A stretch of 64,000 bases of DNA from Micromonospora cathayae (GTDB lineage Bacteria > Actinomycetota > Actinomycetes > Mycobacteriales > Micromonosporaceae). The stretch covers positions 1,488,001-1,552,000 of the forward strand of contig NZ_CP118615.1 in assembly GCF_028993575.1 (NCBI RefSeq). Reading direction: 5' to 3'. A program made the translations under genes and the position numbers. A model generated the notes under the pieces. It did no database searches, was not told the DNA's origin, and worked only from the letters and a program-made list of their open reading frames with translations. Shown piece by piece: positions 43,054 to 53,226 of the stretch (positions are counted from its first letter, which is position 1; each line of letters opens with the position of its first letter).

Positions 43054-43254
43054 CACGCACCATAGCGACGCGTCCCGCCCGGTGCAACGGGCGGACCGTG
43101 ATCGATCGACCACGGTCGGACGGGTCGCCGTGCGGGGGGTTCCGGTCCCGTCCGGGGTGCGGCCGGACGGGATCCGGCGACCCTCCCACATCCGAGGGCT
43201 CCGGCCCCGTGACCTGGGTGGGGCGGTGGTCGACGCGTACCGGAGAATGGCCGG

Positions 43255-44679
43255 GTGACGACGATCCCGAACGTGCTCGCCCACCGGTACGCCTCCCCCG
43301 AGCTGGTCGCCCTCTGGTCCCCGGAGGAGAAGGTACGGATGGAGCGGCGGCTCTGGCTCGCCGTCCTGCGGGCCCAGCGCGACCTCGGGGTGGCCGTGCC
43401 GGACGGGGTCGTCGAGGCGTACGAGCGGGTGCTCGACCAGGTCGACCTGGCCTCGATCGCCGAGCGGGAACGGGTCACCCGGCACGACGTGAAGGCGCGG
43501 ATCGAGGAGTTCAGCGCGCTCGCCGGGCACGAGCACGTGCACAAGGGCATGACCTCCCGGGACCTCACCGAGAACGTCGAGCAGCTCCAGATCCGCGCCT
43601 CGCTGGAGCTGATCCGGGACCGGATCGTGGCCGCGCTGGCCCGACTGGCCTGGCTCGCCCACGAACACACCGGCCTGGTGATGACCGGCCGGTCGCACAA
43701 CGTCGCCGCGCAGGCCACCACGCTGGGCAAGCGGTTCGCGTCGGCCGCCGAGGAACTGCTGGTCGCGTACGAGCGGCTGGAGGACCTGCTCGGCCGGTAC
43801 CCGCTGCGGGGCGTCAAGGGCCCGGTCGGTACCGCCGCCGACCAGCTCGACCTCTTCGACGGCGACGCGACCAAGGTGGCCGAGCTGGAGCGGCGGGTAG
43901 CCGAGCACCTCGGCTTCGCCCGGGTGCTGGACAGCGTCGGCCAGGTGTACCCGCGCTCCCTCGACTTCGACGTGCTCGCCACCCTGGTGCAGGTGGCCGC
44001 CGCGCCGTCGTCGCTGGCCACCACGATCCGGCTGATGGTCGGCCAGGAGCTGGTCACCGAGGGCTTCAAGCCCGGCCAGGTCGGCTCCAGCGCGATGCCG
44101 CACAAGATGAACACCCGGTCCAGCGAGCGGGTGAACGGCTTCGCGGTGATCCTCCGGGGGTACCTGTCCATGGTCGGCGAGCTGGCCGGTGACCAGTGGA
44201 ACGAGGGCGACGTCTCCTGCTCGGTGGTCCGCCGGGTGGCCCTGCCGGACGCCTTCTTCGCCGCCGACGGGCTGTTCCAGACCTTCCTCACCGTGCTGGA
44301 CGAGTTCGGCGCCTACCCGGCGGTGATCAACCGGGAGCTGGAGCGGTTCCTGCCGTTCCTCGCCACCACGAAGATCCTGGTCGCGGCGGTCCGGCGGGGG
44401 GTCGGCCGGGAGGTGGCGCACGAGGCGATCAAGGAGCACGCGGTCGCGGTGGCGCTGGCCATGCGGGAGCGGGGCGCGGCGGAGAACGACCTGTTCGACC
44501 GGCTCGCCGCCGACCCGAGGCTGGGCCTGACCCGGGCCGAGATCGCCGACCTGGTCGCCGACCCGCGTACCTTCACCGGGGCCGCCGCCGCCCAGGTCGA
44601 GGCGGTCACCGCCCGGATCTCGAAGATCGTCGTCCGGCACCCCGAGGCCGCCGCCTACTCCCCGCCCCCCATCCTCTGA
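43255..44679 (+). CDS. purB: adenylosuccinate lyase
   Basis: 474 aa from GTG 43255 with cggaga upstream. Acts twice in purine synthesis, splitting fumarate from SAICAR and from adenylosuccinate. Fumarase/aspartase-superfamily blocks: HEHVHKGMTSRDLTENVEQLQ, MTGRSHNVAAQATTLGKR, GVKGPVGTA and the signature SSAMPHKMNTRSSERVNGF (residues about 280-300, flexible catalytic loop). The longer form with DQWNEGDVSCSVVRR is the usual actinobacterial type. Confidence 0.94.
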   Translation: MTTIPNVLAHRYASPELVALWSPEEKVRMERRLWLAVLRAQRDLGVAVPDGVVEAYERVLDQVDLASIAERERVTRHDVKARIEEFSALAGHEHVHKGMTSRDLTENVEQLQIRASLELIRDRIVAALARLAWLAHEHTGLVMTGRSHNVAAQATTLGKRFASAAEELLVAYERLEDLLGRYPLRGVKGPVGTAADQLDLFDGDATKVAELERRVAEHLGFARVLDSVGQVYPRSLDFDVLATLVQVAAAPSSLATTIRLMVGQELVTEGFKPGQVGSSAMPHKMNTRSSERVNGFAVILRGYLSMVGELAGDQWNEGDVSCSVVRRVALPDAFFAADGLFQTFLTVLDEFGAYPAVINRELERFLPFLATTKILVAAVRRGVGREVAHEAIKEHAVAVALAMRERGAAENDLFDRLAADPRLGLTRAEIADLVADPRTFTGAAAAQVEAVTARISKIVVRHPEAAAYSPPPIL

Positions 44680-44688
44680 GCTGACCTG

Positions 44689-45201
44689 TCAGGCGTCGCG
44701 GGTGGGGGTTTCGGCGGCGGTGGAGAGGGTCGGTGCGCTGGGCGGTTCGGCGATGCCGCCGGGGGCCTCGGGCAGCTCCGCCTCGTGCGCGGTGCCTGCG
44801 GCCACCACCGGCTGGTCGGGGGGCATGGTCGCCGGCATCCGGGGTACGACGACCACCGCCGTCCCGTAGGCGCACATCTCCATCCACATCTCGCCGCAGT
44901 CGCGGCTGTCGAACCGCATCCCCACCACGGCGTTCGCGCCGAGGCGGCGGGCCTCCTCGCCGAGCCGGGCCACCGAGTCGGTACGCCAGCGGGTGAGGTT
45001 GTCCGGGGCCATCGGGTCGTACGCGCCGCCGCGCAGGTTCTTCACGCCCTCGCGGTACGGGTTCCGGGTCCTGGCCATCGAGGACACCACCTCGCCGAGG
45101 ACCTGGCGGATCTCGTAGCCGGGCAGGCTATCCGTCGTGACGACCAGCACGTCATCGATGCTGGCATCCGTCCGGGCGGGCGGTTCGCGAGCCGTGTTCA
45201 T
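44689..45201 (-). CDS. YbjQ/UPF0145 heavy-metal-binding-domain-like protein
   Basis: 170 aa from ATG 45201. The core LVVTTDSLPGYEIRQVLGEVVSSMARTRNP, LARLGEEARRLGANAVVGMRFDS and CAYGTAVVVVP matches the YbjQ family, which forms beta-rich pentamers of unclear function despite the heavy-metal name. The 50-residue Pro/Ala/Glu-rich C-terminus is extra and probably disordered. Convergent with purB, 9 bp apart. Confidence 0.85.
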   Translation of the reverse strand: MNTAREPPARTDASIDDVLVVTTDSLPGYEIRQVLGEVVSSMARTRNPYREGVKNLRGGAYDPMAPDNLTRWRTDSVARLGEEARRLGANAVVGMRFDSRDCGEMWMEMCAYGTAVVVVPRMPATMPPDQPVVAAGTAHEAELPEAPGGIAEPPSAPTLSTAAETPTRDA

Positions 45202-45223
45202 CTCGCCGGATGCTGCGAAACAG

Positions 45224-45267
45224 CACGGCGCGGACGCACCGGCTCGTGCCGGGGCATCCGCGCCGTG
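45224..45267. terminator. hairpin after the serine protease gene
   Basis: 14-bp stem with one mismatch (45224-45237 with 45254-45267), lying between the protease stop at 45358 and the YbjQ gene on the same strand. Confidence 0.5.
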
Positions 45268-45357
45268 TCAGGTCATCCGCGCCGTGGCGGGCTGTTCCCG
45301 CCAGTCAGGTCCATCCGGGTCGTTCCCGGTCGGCCGGTCGGGAACCGGTCAGGCGGG

Positions 45358-46044
45358 TCAGATCCCGGTGATCGAGGTGATCCAGGAACGGCTGGATGCC
45401 ACGCTGGAGTAGTTCTGGATGGTGGTGCCGTTGGCGGTGGAGGCGACACCGACCTGGCGGCCGTTGTAGAACTGCGGGCCACCCGAGTCGCCCCGCCAGG
45501 CGTTGCCGTTGATCCGGGTGCTCTGGATCGCCGGGCCGCCGTACGCGTCGCTGGTGGTGCCGGTCACCTGCACGTTGGCGGTCTTCATCTGGCTGGACGC
45601 CGAGCAGCCGCTGTAGCAGGTCATGCCCCAGCCGTAGATGCTGTTGGTGGAGCCGGACGGCGGGTTGGCGGTGCCCAGGGTGACGTACGAGGTGCTGACC
45701 GGGCTGGACAACCGCATCAGCGCCAGGTCGTAGCGGGTGTAGCTGGCGCTGACGGTACGGGTGGTGCCGCCGGAGGCGTAGTAGACGCTGCCGATCCGGA
45801 CGGACATCGAGCCGCTGACGCAGTGCCGGGCGGTGAGCACCCAGTCGGCGCCGATGACGCTGCCGGAGCAGGTGAACGAGCCGTTGCTGAACACCGCGGC
45901 GGCCCACGGCGCGGAGGAGACGTAGCCGCCGCCGATGATGTACGGGGTGACATCGGCGGACGGGGCGGCGGTGGACGGCGCGGCGAAGCCGAGCGCGCCG
46001 ACGAACGCGGCGCTGAGCGCGGCGACCAGGTTACGGATTCGCAT
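45358..46044 (-). CDS. secreted trypsin-like S1 serine protease
   Basis: 228 aa from ATG 46044 (aaggagt upstream). Signal peptide MRIRNLVAALSAAFVGALGFAAPSTAA, short propeptide, then the mature start IIGGGYVSSAPWAAAV. The catalytic triad is complete: His in LTARHCV, Asp in YTRYDLALMRL, Ser in RGDSGGP. Paired Cys are consistent with chymotrypsin-fold disulfides. Activation would occur by cleavage before IIGG. Likely degrades extracellular protein. Confidence 0.93.
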   Translation of the reverse strand: MRIRNLVAALSAAFVGALGFAAPSTAAPSADVTPYIIGGGYVSSAPWAAAVFSNGSFTCSGSVIGADWVLTARHCVSGSMSVRIGSVYYASGGTTRTVSASYTRYDLALMRLSSPVSTSYVTLGTANPPSGSTNSIYGWGMTCYSGCSASSQMKTANVQVTGTTSDAYGGPAIQSTRINGNAWRGDSGGPQFYNGRQVGVASTANGTTIQNYSSVASSRSWITSITGI

Positions 46045-46348
46045 GGCGGGGACTCCTTAACCATCGACATCTGTCGACGTACAGTAGGGGCTGCGCGGTT
46101 GCGCCGACAAGAGTCCGATAGATATCGGCCGATACATAACGGGGTTGGTGAGCGCTCCTCGCGTACCGGCGGGGACGCCTCCCGGGCGGGCGTGTCGGTG
46201 CTGGCCGACAGCGGTCCCGGTCGGTAATGTGGATCACTGTCCGGACTGCCGCCGGCCGGTGCGTCCGGAGCCTCATCTGCCAGGTAGGCTGGCTGCGCTC
46301 GCCCGTTGTGGGTCGGCACCCAACTGCGTACACAGTCAGGAGTGCCCA

Positions 46349-46612
46349 GTGCCTCGCGTCGTCGTCGACGTCATGCTCAAGCCCGAGATCCTCGATCCGC
46401 AGGGCCAGGCCGTCGCAAACGCGCTGCCGCGGCTCGGCGTCAGTGACGTCGCCTCCGTCCGGATCGGCAGGCGGATCGAGATCGATTTCACCGGAGAGCC
46501 GGACCTGGACCGGGCCCGGGAGATCGCCGACAAGCTGCTCGCCAACCCGGTCATCGAGGACTTCACCGTCCATCTGGTCGAGACCGACGACACCGTGGAC
46601 GCGAACCGGTGA
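46349..46612 (+). CDS. purS: phosphoribosylformylglycinamidine synthase subunit PurS
   Basis: 87 aa from GTG 46349, with aggag at 46339-46343. Small scaffold subunit of the three-part FGAM synthetase. The full family pattern is visible: [36 protein letters not shown] and the ending [15 protein letters not shown]. Its stop overlaps the purQ GTG (GTGA), so purS-purQ are coupled. Confidence 0.93.
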   Translation: MPRVVVDVMLKPEILDPQGQAVANALPRLGVSDVASVRIGRRIEIDFTGEPDLDRAREIADKLLANPVIEDFTVHLVETDDTVDANR

Positions 46613-47292
46613 CCGCCCGCGTCGGTGTGGTCACCTTCCCCGGTTCGCTCGACGACGGGGACGCCGCCCGCGCCGTCCGGATCGCCGGCGGTGAGCCGGT
46701 CCGGCTCTGGCACGGCGACGCCGACCTGCACGGCGTCGACGCCGTGGTGCTGCCCGGCGGTTTCTCCTACGGCGACTACCTGCGCTGCGGGGCGATCGCC
46801 CGGTTCGCCCCGGTGATGGAGACGATCATCGACGCGGCCCGGGGCGGGCTGCCCGTGCTCGGCATCTGCAACGGCTTCCAGATCCTCTGCGAGGCGCACC
46901 TGCTGCCCGGCGCGCTCACCCGCAACCAGCACCTGCACTTCCGCAACCGCGACCAGGTGCTGCGGATCGAGGCCACCGGCACCGCCTGGACGAACACGTA
47001 CCAGGACGGCCAGGAGATCCTGATCCCGGTCAAGAACGGCGAGGGCTGCTACGTCGCCGACCCCGCCACGCTGGACCAGCTGGAGGCCGAGGGGCGGGTC
47101 GTCGCCCGGTACCTCGGCGGCAACCCGAACGGGTCGCAGCGGGACATCGCCGCGATCACCAACGCCGCCGGCAACGTGGTCGGCATCATGCCGCACCCGG
47201 AGCACGCGGTGGAGGCGCTCACCGGCCCGTCCCTGGACGGCCTCGGCTTCTTCACCTCGGTCCTCAAGCACCTGGTGGGAGCGCCGGCGTGA
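46609..47292 (+). CDS. purQ: phosphoribosylformylglycinamidine synthase glutaminase PurQ
   Basis: 227 aa from GTG 46609. Class I glutamine amidotransferase that supplies ammonia to PurL. Nucleophile Cys in [13 protein letters not shown] (residue about 87); His/Glu of the triad in [28 protein letters not shown] and the N-terminal [12 protein letters not shown] are typical. Its stop overlaps a 27-codon ORF that reaches purL. Confidence 0.95.
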   Translation: MTARVGVVTFPGSLDDGDAARAVRIAGGEPVRLWHGDADLHGVDAVVLPGGFSYGDYLRCGAIARFAPVMETIIDAARGGLPVLGICNGFQILCEAHLLPGALTRNQHLHFRNRDQVLRIEATGTAWTNTYQDGQEILIPVKNGEGCYVADPATLDQLEAEGRVVARYLGGNPNGSQRDIAAITNAAGNVVGIMPHPEHAVEALTGPSLDGLGFFTSVLKHLVGAPA

Positions 47293-47372
47293 GCCGGCAG
47301 CACCACGGGATCATCGGTCTGCTCCGCCACCCCGGCAACGGTGGCGACGAGCGCAGCGAGGAGAAGTCATGA
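47289..47372 (+). CDS. 27-codon ORF bridging purQ and purL
   Basis: GTG 47289 overlaps the purQ stop (GTGA), and the ORF's own TGA overlaps the purL ATG (ATGA at 47369-47372). The predicted peptide [19 protein letters not shown] continues with ERSEEKS and has no recognisable family. Its likely effect is translational coupling across an otherwise 76-bp gap; a stable peptide is not implied. Confidence 0.4.
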   Translation: MSRQHHGIIGLLRHPGNGGDERSEEKS

Positions 47373-50143
47373 CCACCCACCCGGACCCGGTGGCGGCCAG
47401 CGCCGACCCCCGGTTCGACCGGCTCGACACCGTGCCCCGCGCCGCCGACACCGCCGGCGAGCTTCAGCCGTACGCGGAACTCGGCCTGCGTGACGACGAG
47501 TACGACCGGATCCGGCAGATCCTCGACCGCCGGCCCACCCAGTCCGAGCTGGCGATGTACTCGATCATGTGGAGCGAGCACTGCTCCTACAAGTCGAGCA
47601 AGGTGCACCTGCGCCAGTTCGGCGAGAAGGCCCCGCCCAGCGACCGGCTGCTCGCCGGCATCGGCGAGAACGCCGGTGTGGTGCAGGTCTCCGAGAAGCT
47701 GGCCGTCACCTTCAAGGTCGAGTCGCACAACCACCCGAGCTTCGTCGAGCCCTACCAGGGCGCGGCGACCGGCGTCGGCGGCATCGTCCGGGACATCCTC
47801 GCCATGGGCGCCCGCCCGGTCGCGGTGATGGACCCGCTGCGCTTCGGCGCGGCCGACCACCCCGACACCGCCCGGGTACTGCCCGGCGTGGTAGCCGGCG
47901 TCGGCGGCTACGGCAACTGCCTGGGCCTGCCCAACATCGGTGGCGAGGTGGTCTTCGACCCCTGCTACCAGGGCAACCCGCTGGTCAACGCGCTCTGCCT
48001 CGGCGTGCTGCCGGTCGACCGGCTCCAGAAGAAGGAGGCCGCCGGCCCCGGCAACGTCGTGGTGCTGATGGGCGCCAAGACCGGCCGGGACGGCATCGGC
48101 GGCGTGTCCGTGCTGGCCAGCGCCACCTTCGACGAGGGCAGCGAACAGCGTCGCCCGTCGGTGCAGGTCGGTGACCCGTTCATCGAGAAGCTGCTGATCG
48201 AGGCGTGCCTGGAGCTGTACGACGCCGAACTGGTCGTCGGTATCCAGGACCTCGGCGGTGCCGGGCTGACCTGCGCGCTCACCGAGACCGCCGCGGCGGC
48301 CGGCACCGGCATGCGGGTCTGGCTGGAGCGGGTGCCGCTGCGCGAGCCCTCGATGGAGCCGCACGAGATCCTCGCCAGCGAGTCCCAGGAGCGGATGCTG
48401 CTGGTCGTCGAGCCGGAGAAGCTCGAATCGGTGCTGAAGACCTGCGAGAAGTGGGGCGTGCTCGCCACCGCGATCGGCGAGGTAACCCCGCCCACCGGGG
48501 ACGGCAGCCCGGGACGGCTGCTGATCACCTGGCGGGACCAGCTCGTGGTGGACGTGCCGCCCGGCTCGCTGGTCGACGACGGTCCGGTCTACGCCCGCCC
48601 GATGCGGGAGCCGGCCGACCTGATCCTGCTCCAGGCCGACCGGGCCGAGACGCTGCCCCGGCCGAGCAACCCGGACGCGCTGCGGGAGACCCTGCTGCGC
48701 ATGATCGCCTCGCCGAACCTCTGCGACCGCACCTGGGTCACCGAGCAGTACGACCGGTACGTGCTGGGCAACACCGTGCTGGCCCAGCCGGAGGACTCCG
48801 GCGTGATCCGGATCGACGAGCGTACCGGGCTGGGCGTGGCCCTCTCGGTCGACGGCAACGGCCGGTACGCCCGCCTCGACCCGTACCACGGCACCCGGCT
48901 GGCGCTCGCCGAGGCGTACCGGAACGTGGCGGTGACCGGCGCGAAGCCGATCGCCGTCACCAACTGCCTGAACTTCGGCTCGCCGGAGGACCCGGGCGTG
49001 ATGTGGCAGTTCGCCGAGGCCGTGCGTGGTCTCGCGGACGGCTGCCAGGAGCTGGGCATCCCGGTGACCGGCGGCAACGTCAGCTTCTACAACCAGACCG
49101 GTGCGGCGGCCATCCACCCGACCCCGGTGGTCGGTGTGCTCGGCGTACTGGAGAACGTGACCGAGCGGGTGCCGATGGGTTTCGCCCCGCGTCCGGCCGG
49201 CGAGCACGACCTGATCTTCCTGCTCGGCGAGACCCGCACCGAGCTGTCCGGCTCGGAGTGGGCCTGGGTGACCCACGGTCACCTCGGTGGCGTGCCGCCG
49301 AAGGTGGACCTGGCCGGTGAGCAGGCGCTGGCCGAGCTGATCACCGAGGCGGCCCGGGTGGGTCACCTCAGCTCCGCGCACGACCTGTCCGACGGTGGCC
49401 TGGCGCAGAGCCTGGTCGAGTCCTGCCTGCGGCGGGGCGTGGGCGCGCAGATCGCGCTACCGGACCGGTTCGCCGACGGCTCGATGCCGTTCGTGTACCT
49501 GTTCAGCGAGTCCGCCGGTCGGGCCCTGGTCTCGGTGCCGCGCGGCCACCAGAAGGCGTTCACCGCCCTGGCCGCCGAGCGCGGCGTGCCGGTGGAGGCG
49601 ATCGGGGTCACCGACTCGACGGGCGGCGCGCTGGAGGTACGCGGGCAGTTCCGGATCGGGCTGGACGAGCTGCGCGAGGCGCACACCGCCACGCTGCCCC
49701 GGCTGTTCGGCGGCCCGGACGTGGTCGACGTGCCCGCCCCGGCGGCCGGGGTCGCCGGCGCGGCCGAGGCGGTGCCGCTGGCCGACATCCCGCCGGTCGA
49801 CGCTGAGCAGACCGACCCGCCGATCGCCGGTGCGGTGGAGGCCGGTGCGGTGGAGGCCGGGCCGACGGTGACCGAGCCGGCCGGTGGGCCGACGGTGGTC
49901 GAGCCGGCCGGTGGGCCGACGGTGACCGAGCCCGCCGATGGGCCGGTGCTGGTCGAGTCGTCCGGCGATGCGGTGCCGTCCGATTCGGTGCCGGCCGGGG
50001 CTGCTGACGGGCCGGTGCCGGTAGGGTCTGCTGACCGGCCGGCGGAGGCCGCTCCGACGGCCGCTCCGGTGGCGGCGGACGGTGCCGCGGACCAGCCGGA
50101 GACCGGCGACGCCGAGCCGCCCGCCGGTTCCGCCCGACACTGA
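47369..50143 (+). CDS. purL: phosphoribosylformylglycinamidine synthase PurL with an extra repetitive C-terminus
   Basis: 924 aa from ATG 47369. ATP-dependent conversion of FGAR to FGAM with PurS and PurQ. Small-PurL features: [43 protein letters not shown] region, [46 protein letters not shown] and [19 protein letters not shown]. The enzyme proper ends near residue 785. About 135 further residues ([20 protein letters not shown]...) are Ala/Pro/Val-rich, repetitive and not part of the fold, which is unusual for PurL. Confidence 0.94.
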   Translation: MTTHPDPVAASADPRFDRLDTVPRAADTAGELQPYAELGLRDDEYDRIRQILDRRPTQSELAMYSIMWSEHCSYKSSKVHLRQFGEKAPPSDRLLAGIGENAGVVQVSEKLAVTFKVESHNHPSFVEPYQGAATGVGGIVRDILAMGARPVAVMDPLRFGAADHPDTARVLPGVVAGVGGYGNCLGLPNIGGEVVFDPCYQGNPLVNALCLGVLPVDRLQKKEAAGPGNVVVLMGAKTGRDGIGGVSVLASATFDEGSEQRRPSVQVGDPFIEKLLIEACLELYDAELVVGIQDLGGAGLTCALTETAAAAGTGMRVWLERVPLREPSMEPHEILASESQERMLLVVEPEKLESVLKTCEKWGVLATAIGEVTPPTGDGSPGRLLITWRDQLVVDVPPGSLVDDGPVYARPMREPADLILLQADRAETLPRPSNPDALRETLLRMIASPNLCDRTWVTEQYDRYVLGNTVLAQPEDSGVIRIDERTGLGVALSVDGNGRYARLDPYHGTRLALAEAYRNVAVTGAKPIAVTNCLNFGSPEDPGVMWQFAEAVRGLADGCQELGIPVTGGNVSFYNQTGAAAIHPTPVVGVLGVLENVTERVPMGFAPRPAGEHDLIFLLGETRTELSGSEWAWVTHGHLGGVPPKVDLAGEQALAELITEAARVGHLSSAHDLSDGGLAQSLVESCLRRGVGAQIALPDRFADGSMPFVYLFSESAGRALVSVPRGHQKAFTALAAERGVPVEAIGVTDSTGGALEVRGQFRIGLDELREAHTATLPRLFGGPDVVDVPAPAAGVAGAAEAVPLADIPPVDAEQTDPPIAGAVEAGAVEAGPTVTEPAGGPTVVEPAGGPTVTEPADGPVLVESSGDAVPSDSVPAGAADGPVPVGSADRPAEAAPTAAPVAADGAADQPETGDAEPPAGSARH

Positions 50144-50148
50144 GCGCG

Positions 50149-50904
50149 ATGGCCGCCTCGGTCTTCACCCAGCCCGGGTCGGGTGCCCGGTTCGACTGGG
50201 GGATCACCGGGGCGGCCGAACTCGGTCGGGTCTGTGCCGCCCTGGTGGTGGTGGACGTGCTCTCCTTCACCAGCTCGGTGGAGGTCGCGGTCGCCCGGGG
50301 CATGCGCATCCACCCGTTTCCCTGGGGTGAGCAGGCCGCCGACTACGCGCGCCGGTTCGGCGGCACCGTCGCCGTGGGCCGCCGACAGACGACCCCGGAC
50401 CATCCGTGGTCGCTCTCACCGGCCGCGTTGCGGAACGCGCCGGTCGTGGCCGACCTGGTGCTACCGTCGCCGAACGGCTCGGCCATCTGCGCGGCAGCCA
50501 GCTCGACCGGCCTGCCGGTGGTCGCGGCCTGCCTGCGTAACGCCACCGCGGTCGGGGGCTGGCTGCGTCAGGAGGGGTACGGCGGCAGCGACGCACCGAT
50601 CGGGGTGATCGCCGCCGGGGAACGCTGGCCGGACGGATCGCTCCGCCCGTCGGTGGAGGACCAACTCGGTGCGGCGTGCGTCCTCGACGCGCTCTCCGGT
50701 GTCCCGGGTGGACTGTCGGTGGAGGCGGCGATGGCGCTGGCGGCACTCGCCAGTACCCCGGACGTGCCGGCTGCGGTGCGGGGCTGCGTGTCCGGCCGGG
50801 AACTCGTCGAGAACGGCTTCGCCGAGGACGTGGAGATCGCGGTGCAGGTGGACGTCTCCACGGTGGTGCCGGTACTGCGGCAGGGCGTCTTCGTCGCGGC
50901 CTGA
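50149..50904 (+). CDS. 2-phosphosulfolactate phosphatase (ComB)-family protein
   Basis: 251 aa from ATG 50149, 5 bp after purL. The ComB-like fold is indicated by VVDVLSFTSSVEVAVARGM, WSLSPAALRNAP, LVLPSPNGSAICAAA, AACLRNATAVGGWL and VIAAGERWPDGSLRPSVEDQLGA. ComB hydrolyses phosphosulfolactate in coenzyme M synthesis; in actinobacteria no CoM pathway exists, so the true substrate is unknown. Probably co-transcribed with the pur genes. Confidence 0.85.
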   Translation: MAASVFTQPGSGARFDWGITGAAELGRVCAALVVVDVLSFTSSVEVAVARGMRIHPFPWGEQAADYARRFGGTVAVGRRQTTPDHPWSLSPAALRNAPVVADLVLPSPNGSAICAAASSTGLPVVAACLRNATAVGGWLRQEGYGGSDAPIGVIAAGERWPDGSLRPSVEDQLGAACVLDALSGVPGGLSVEAAMALAALASTPDVPAAVRGCVSGRELVENGFAEDVEIAVQVDVSTVVPVLRQGVFVAA

Positions 50905-51074
50905 CCGCCTGGCCGCGCCGCATCCACCGCGCCGCCCCACTGCGCCTGGCCGCGCCGCATCCACCGCGCCACGCCCGCCTACGCATCGGCAGCCCACCGA
51001 ACGGCCCGAGCGGCCGCCCCCGGAGGAGCAGCCGCTCGGTCTTGATCCTGCCCAGCTGGCCCGCAGGCCCGTGG

Positions 51075-53066
51075 TCAGTCGTCCAGCCAGTCCAGCCGGC
51101 GACCGCCCCGGTCCTGCTGCGGGGGTTGACCGTCCCGGCCCCGACCGCCCTGCTGCTGGTCGTAGCCGCCGTACCCGCCACCCTGCTGCTGGTCGTAGCC
51201 GTAGCCGCCGGCCTGCTGGTCCTGGCCGCCGCCGTACCCGCCGCCCTGGCCGCTGTCGCCGTACCCGCCCTGGCCGCCGCCGTAACCGCCACGCTGGTCG
51301 TAGCCGCCCTGGCCACCGCCGTACCCGCCGCCGCGCTGGTCGTACCCACCGCGCTGGTCGTAGCCGTCGTAGCCGCCGCCCTGCTGCTGGCCCTGGTCGT
51401 ACCCACCACCGGGTGCGCCGCCGTAGCCGTAGCCGCCGGCCGGTTCCTGACCGTAGCCGTGGCTTCCGTCGGCCGGCTGGTAGGTCGAGGTCGGGTACGG
51501 ATCGGCGGGCGGGGCGTAACCCTGGGCGGCGTCGCCACCGTAGCGGCCGGTGGGCTCGTCGTAGCGTTCGCCGTAACCGCCGCTGCCGCCCTGGCCCGGC
51601 GTGGAGTAACCGCCGGCCGGGCTGCCGTAGTCGTGCTGCCCGCCACCGTAGCCACCGCCGGAAGCGGGCGCGGTGCCGTACGGGCTGCCCGAGGAGGGCG
51701 CGGTGCCGTACGGGCTACCGGACGACGGCGCGGTGCCGTAGGGACTGCCGGATGACGGCGCGGTGCCGTACGGGCTGCCCGAGGACGGCGCGGCGCCGTA
51801 CCCGCCGGCGCCGTAGCCGCCGGCCTGGGTGGGGGCGGGGTCGCCGTAGCCGCTGCCCGCCCAGCCGCCCTGCCCGGACTGGCCGTACCCCTGCTGCGGC
51901 AGGGGCGGCGCGCCGTACGGGTCCGGCGGGACGTCGTCGACCAGTGGACGGTTGTGCATCATGGTCGGCGCGTCGGCGAGGGCCGCCCCACCGACCATGG
52001 TCGGGTCGGTGACCCGGTTCACCACCCGGGTCTGGTCGTCCGCGCCACCCCGGTACGCACCCCGGGCGGCCGGGACCGCGCCCGCGGCGCCGGCGGCGTC
52101 CTTGGGGTCCTCCTCGTCGGCGTTCTCCTTGCGCTTCATCCACAGCAGCACGATGGTGCCGACGCCGATCGCGACGAACAGACCGCCGAGGATGATCAGC
52201 AGCCAGGAGCCGAAGCCGCCCGAGTCCTCGTTGGCGGCGTTGTCGACCGCGCCCCCGGGAGCCGCCTCGGTGGTCTCCTCGGTCGGTTCCTCGGCGGGCT
52301 CCTCGGTCGGCGGCACCTCCTCGGTGGCCTGCGGAGTCGGAGTGGCGGTCGGCTCGACGGCCAGCGCGAGCGAGATGCGCTGCCCGGAGACGCTCTGCCC
52401 GGCACCGGCGTTGATCGTCATGGTCTTGCGGACGTCGTTGAAGCTCGCGCCGAGCTGGATCTGACCCGGCGTGATCGGCTTCGAGGCGGAACCTTCGAAC
52501 CGCCAGTCGCCGTCCTCGTCCGTGGTGGTGGAGTACTGGTGCCGCTGGGAGTCCAGCAGCGCGACGGTGGCGTTGGGTACCGCCTTGCCGTTGGTGGAGT
52601 TCGTCACCCGACCGGAGATGCTGCGTACCGTCTGCGGCTGTTGCGGCGCCGTCGTGGTCGGGGCGGCCGTCGCCTTCACGGTGAGCTGGAAGGTCGCGTT
52701 GCCGGTGCCGGAGTCGGACCTGACCTGTACGGTGACCTGGCCGTTCCCGTTCCGGGCGTTGTCGTTGGCCCGGAGGGTCAACTGTCCCGGCGGGGCGTCG
52801 AACCGGAAGTCGCCGCAGCCGCCGGAGCAACTGACGCCGGAGGGTAGGCCGTTGAGGCTGATGCTGCCGGATTCCTCGTCGCCGTCCGGGCTGATCTGGA
52901 CGTTGACGGTGGCCTGTCCACCCGCGTCGATCGTGACCGAGCCCGGGGAGACACTGACGCCCGGGGCTGCCTGGGCGGGTGTGGCGGGGGAGGCGAGCAG
53001 GGCGCCGGTAACCAGCGCTACGACCACACCGGCCCGTTGCTTCCAGGCACGTCGGTGTGTTGACAC
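51075..53066 (-). CDS. surface protein with carboxypeptidase-regulatory-like domain, one TM helix and a long GY-rich tail
   Basis: About 663 aa from GTG 53066 (ggaagg, 8-nt spacing); GTG 53072 is possible. Signal peptide ends PAQA. The extracellular part has a beta domain (VSVSPGSVTIDAGGQATVNV) with a CSGGCG pair, then a carboxypeptidase-regulatory-like fold (SISGRVTNSTNGKAVPNATVALLDS, STTTDEDGDWRF). A Glu/Thr stalk precedes a TM helix (FGSWLLIILGGLFVAIGVGTIVLLWM). The last ~280 residues, cytoplasmic, are repeats such as YGTAPSSGSP and GGYDQRGG, ending RRLDWLDD. Function unknown; perhaps an envelope adhesin or sensor. Confidence 0.78.
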   Translation of the reverse strand: MSTHRRAWKQRAGVVVALVTGALLASPATPAQAAPGVSVSPGSVTIDAGGQATVNVQISPDGDEESGSISLNGLPSGVSCSGGCGDFRFDAPPGQLTLRANDNARNGNGQVTVQVRSDSGTGNATFQLTVKATAAPTTTAPQQPQTVRSISGRVTNSTNGKAVPNATVALLDSQRHQYSTTTDEDGDWRFEGSASKPITPGQIQLGASFNDVRKTMTINAGAGQSVSGQRISLALAVEPTATPTPQATEEVPPTEEPAEEPTEETTEAAPGGAVDNAANEDSGGFGSWLLIILGGLFVAIGVGTIVLLWMKRKENADEEDPKDAAGAAGAVPAARGAYRGGADDQTRVVNRVTDPTMVGGAALADAPTMMHNRPLVDDVPPDPYGAPPLPQQGYGQSGQGGWAGSGYGDPAPTQAGGYGAGGYGAAPSSGSPYGTAPSSGSPYGTAPSSGSPYGTAPSSGSPYGTAPASGGGYGGGQHDYGSPAGGYSTPGQGGSGGYGERYDEPTGRYGGDAAQGYAPPADPYPTSTYQPADGSHGYGQEPAGGYGYGGAPGGGYDQGQQQGGGYDGYDQRGGYDQRGGGYGGGQGGYDQRGGYGGGQGGYGDSGQGGGYGGGQDQQAGGYGYDQQQGGGYGGYDQQQGGRGRDGQPPQQDRGGRRLDWLDD

Positions 53067-53226
53067 GTCCACCGCCTTCCGGTCTGACTTCCCCGGCCGG
53101 GCGGCAACCGGGCCGGGGATCATCACGGTTTGAATAACGCCGTCGGCAACTATGCCTTGTCCGGCCGGATCAGCGCGACCCAGGGCCAGCGTCGGCAACC
53201 CTACTGCCGAGTCGTATCGTCCCGTC

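Noticed and set aside
46147..46160. CebR-like site upstream of the serine protease
   Set aside because: Only the central gagcgctc matches well; the flanks disagree, and AGCGCT cores are common in this GC-rich DNA.
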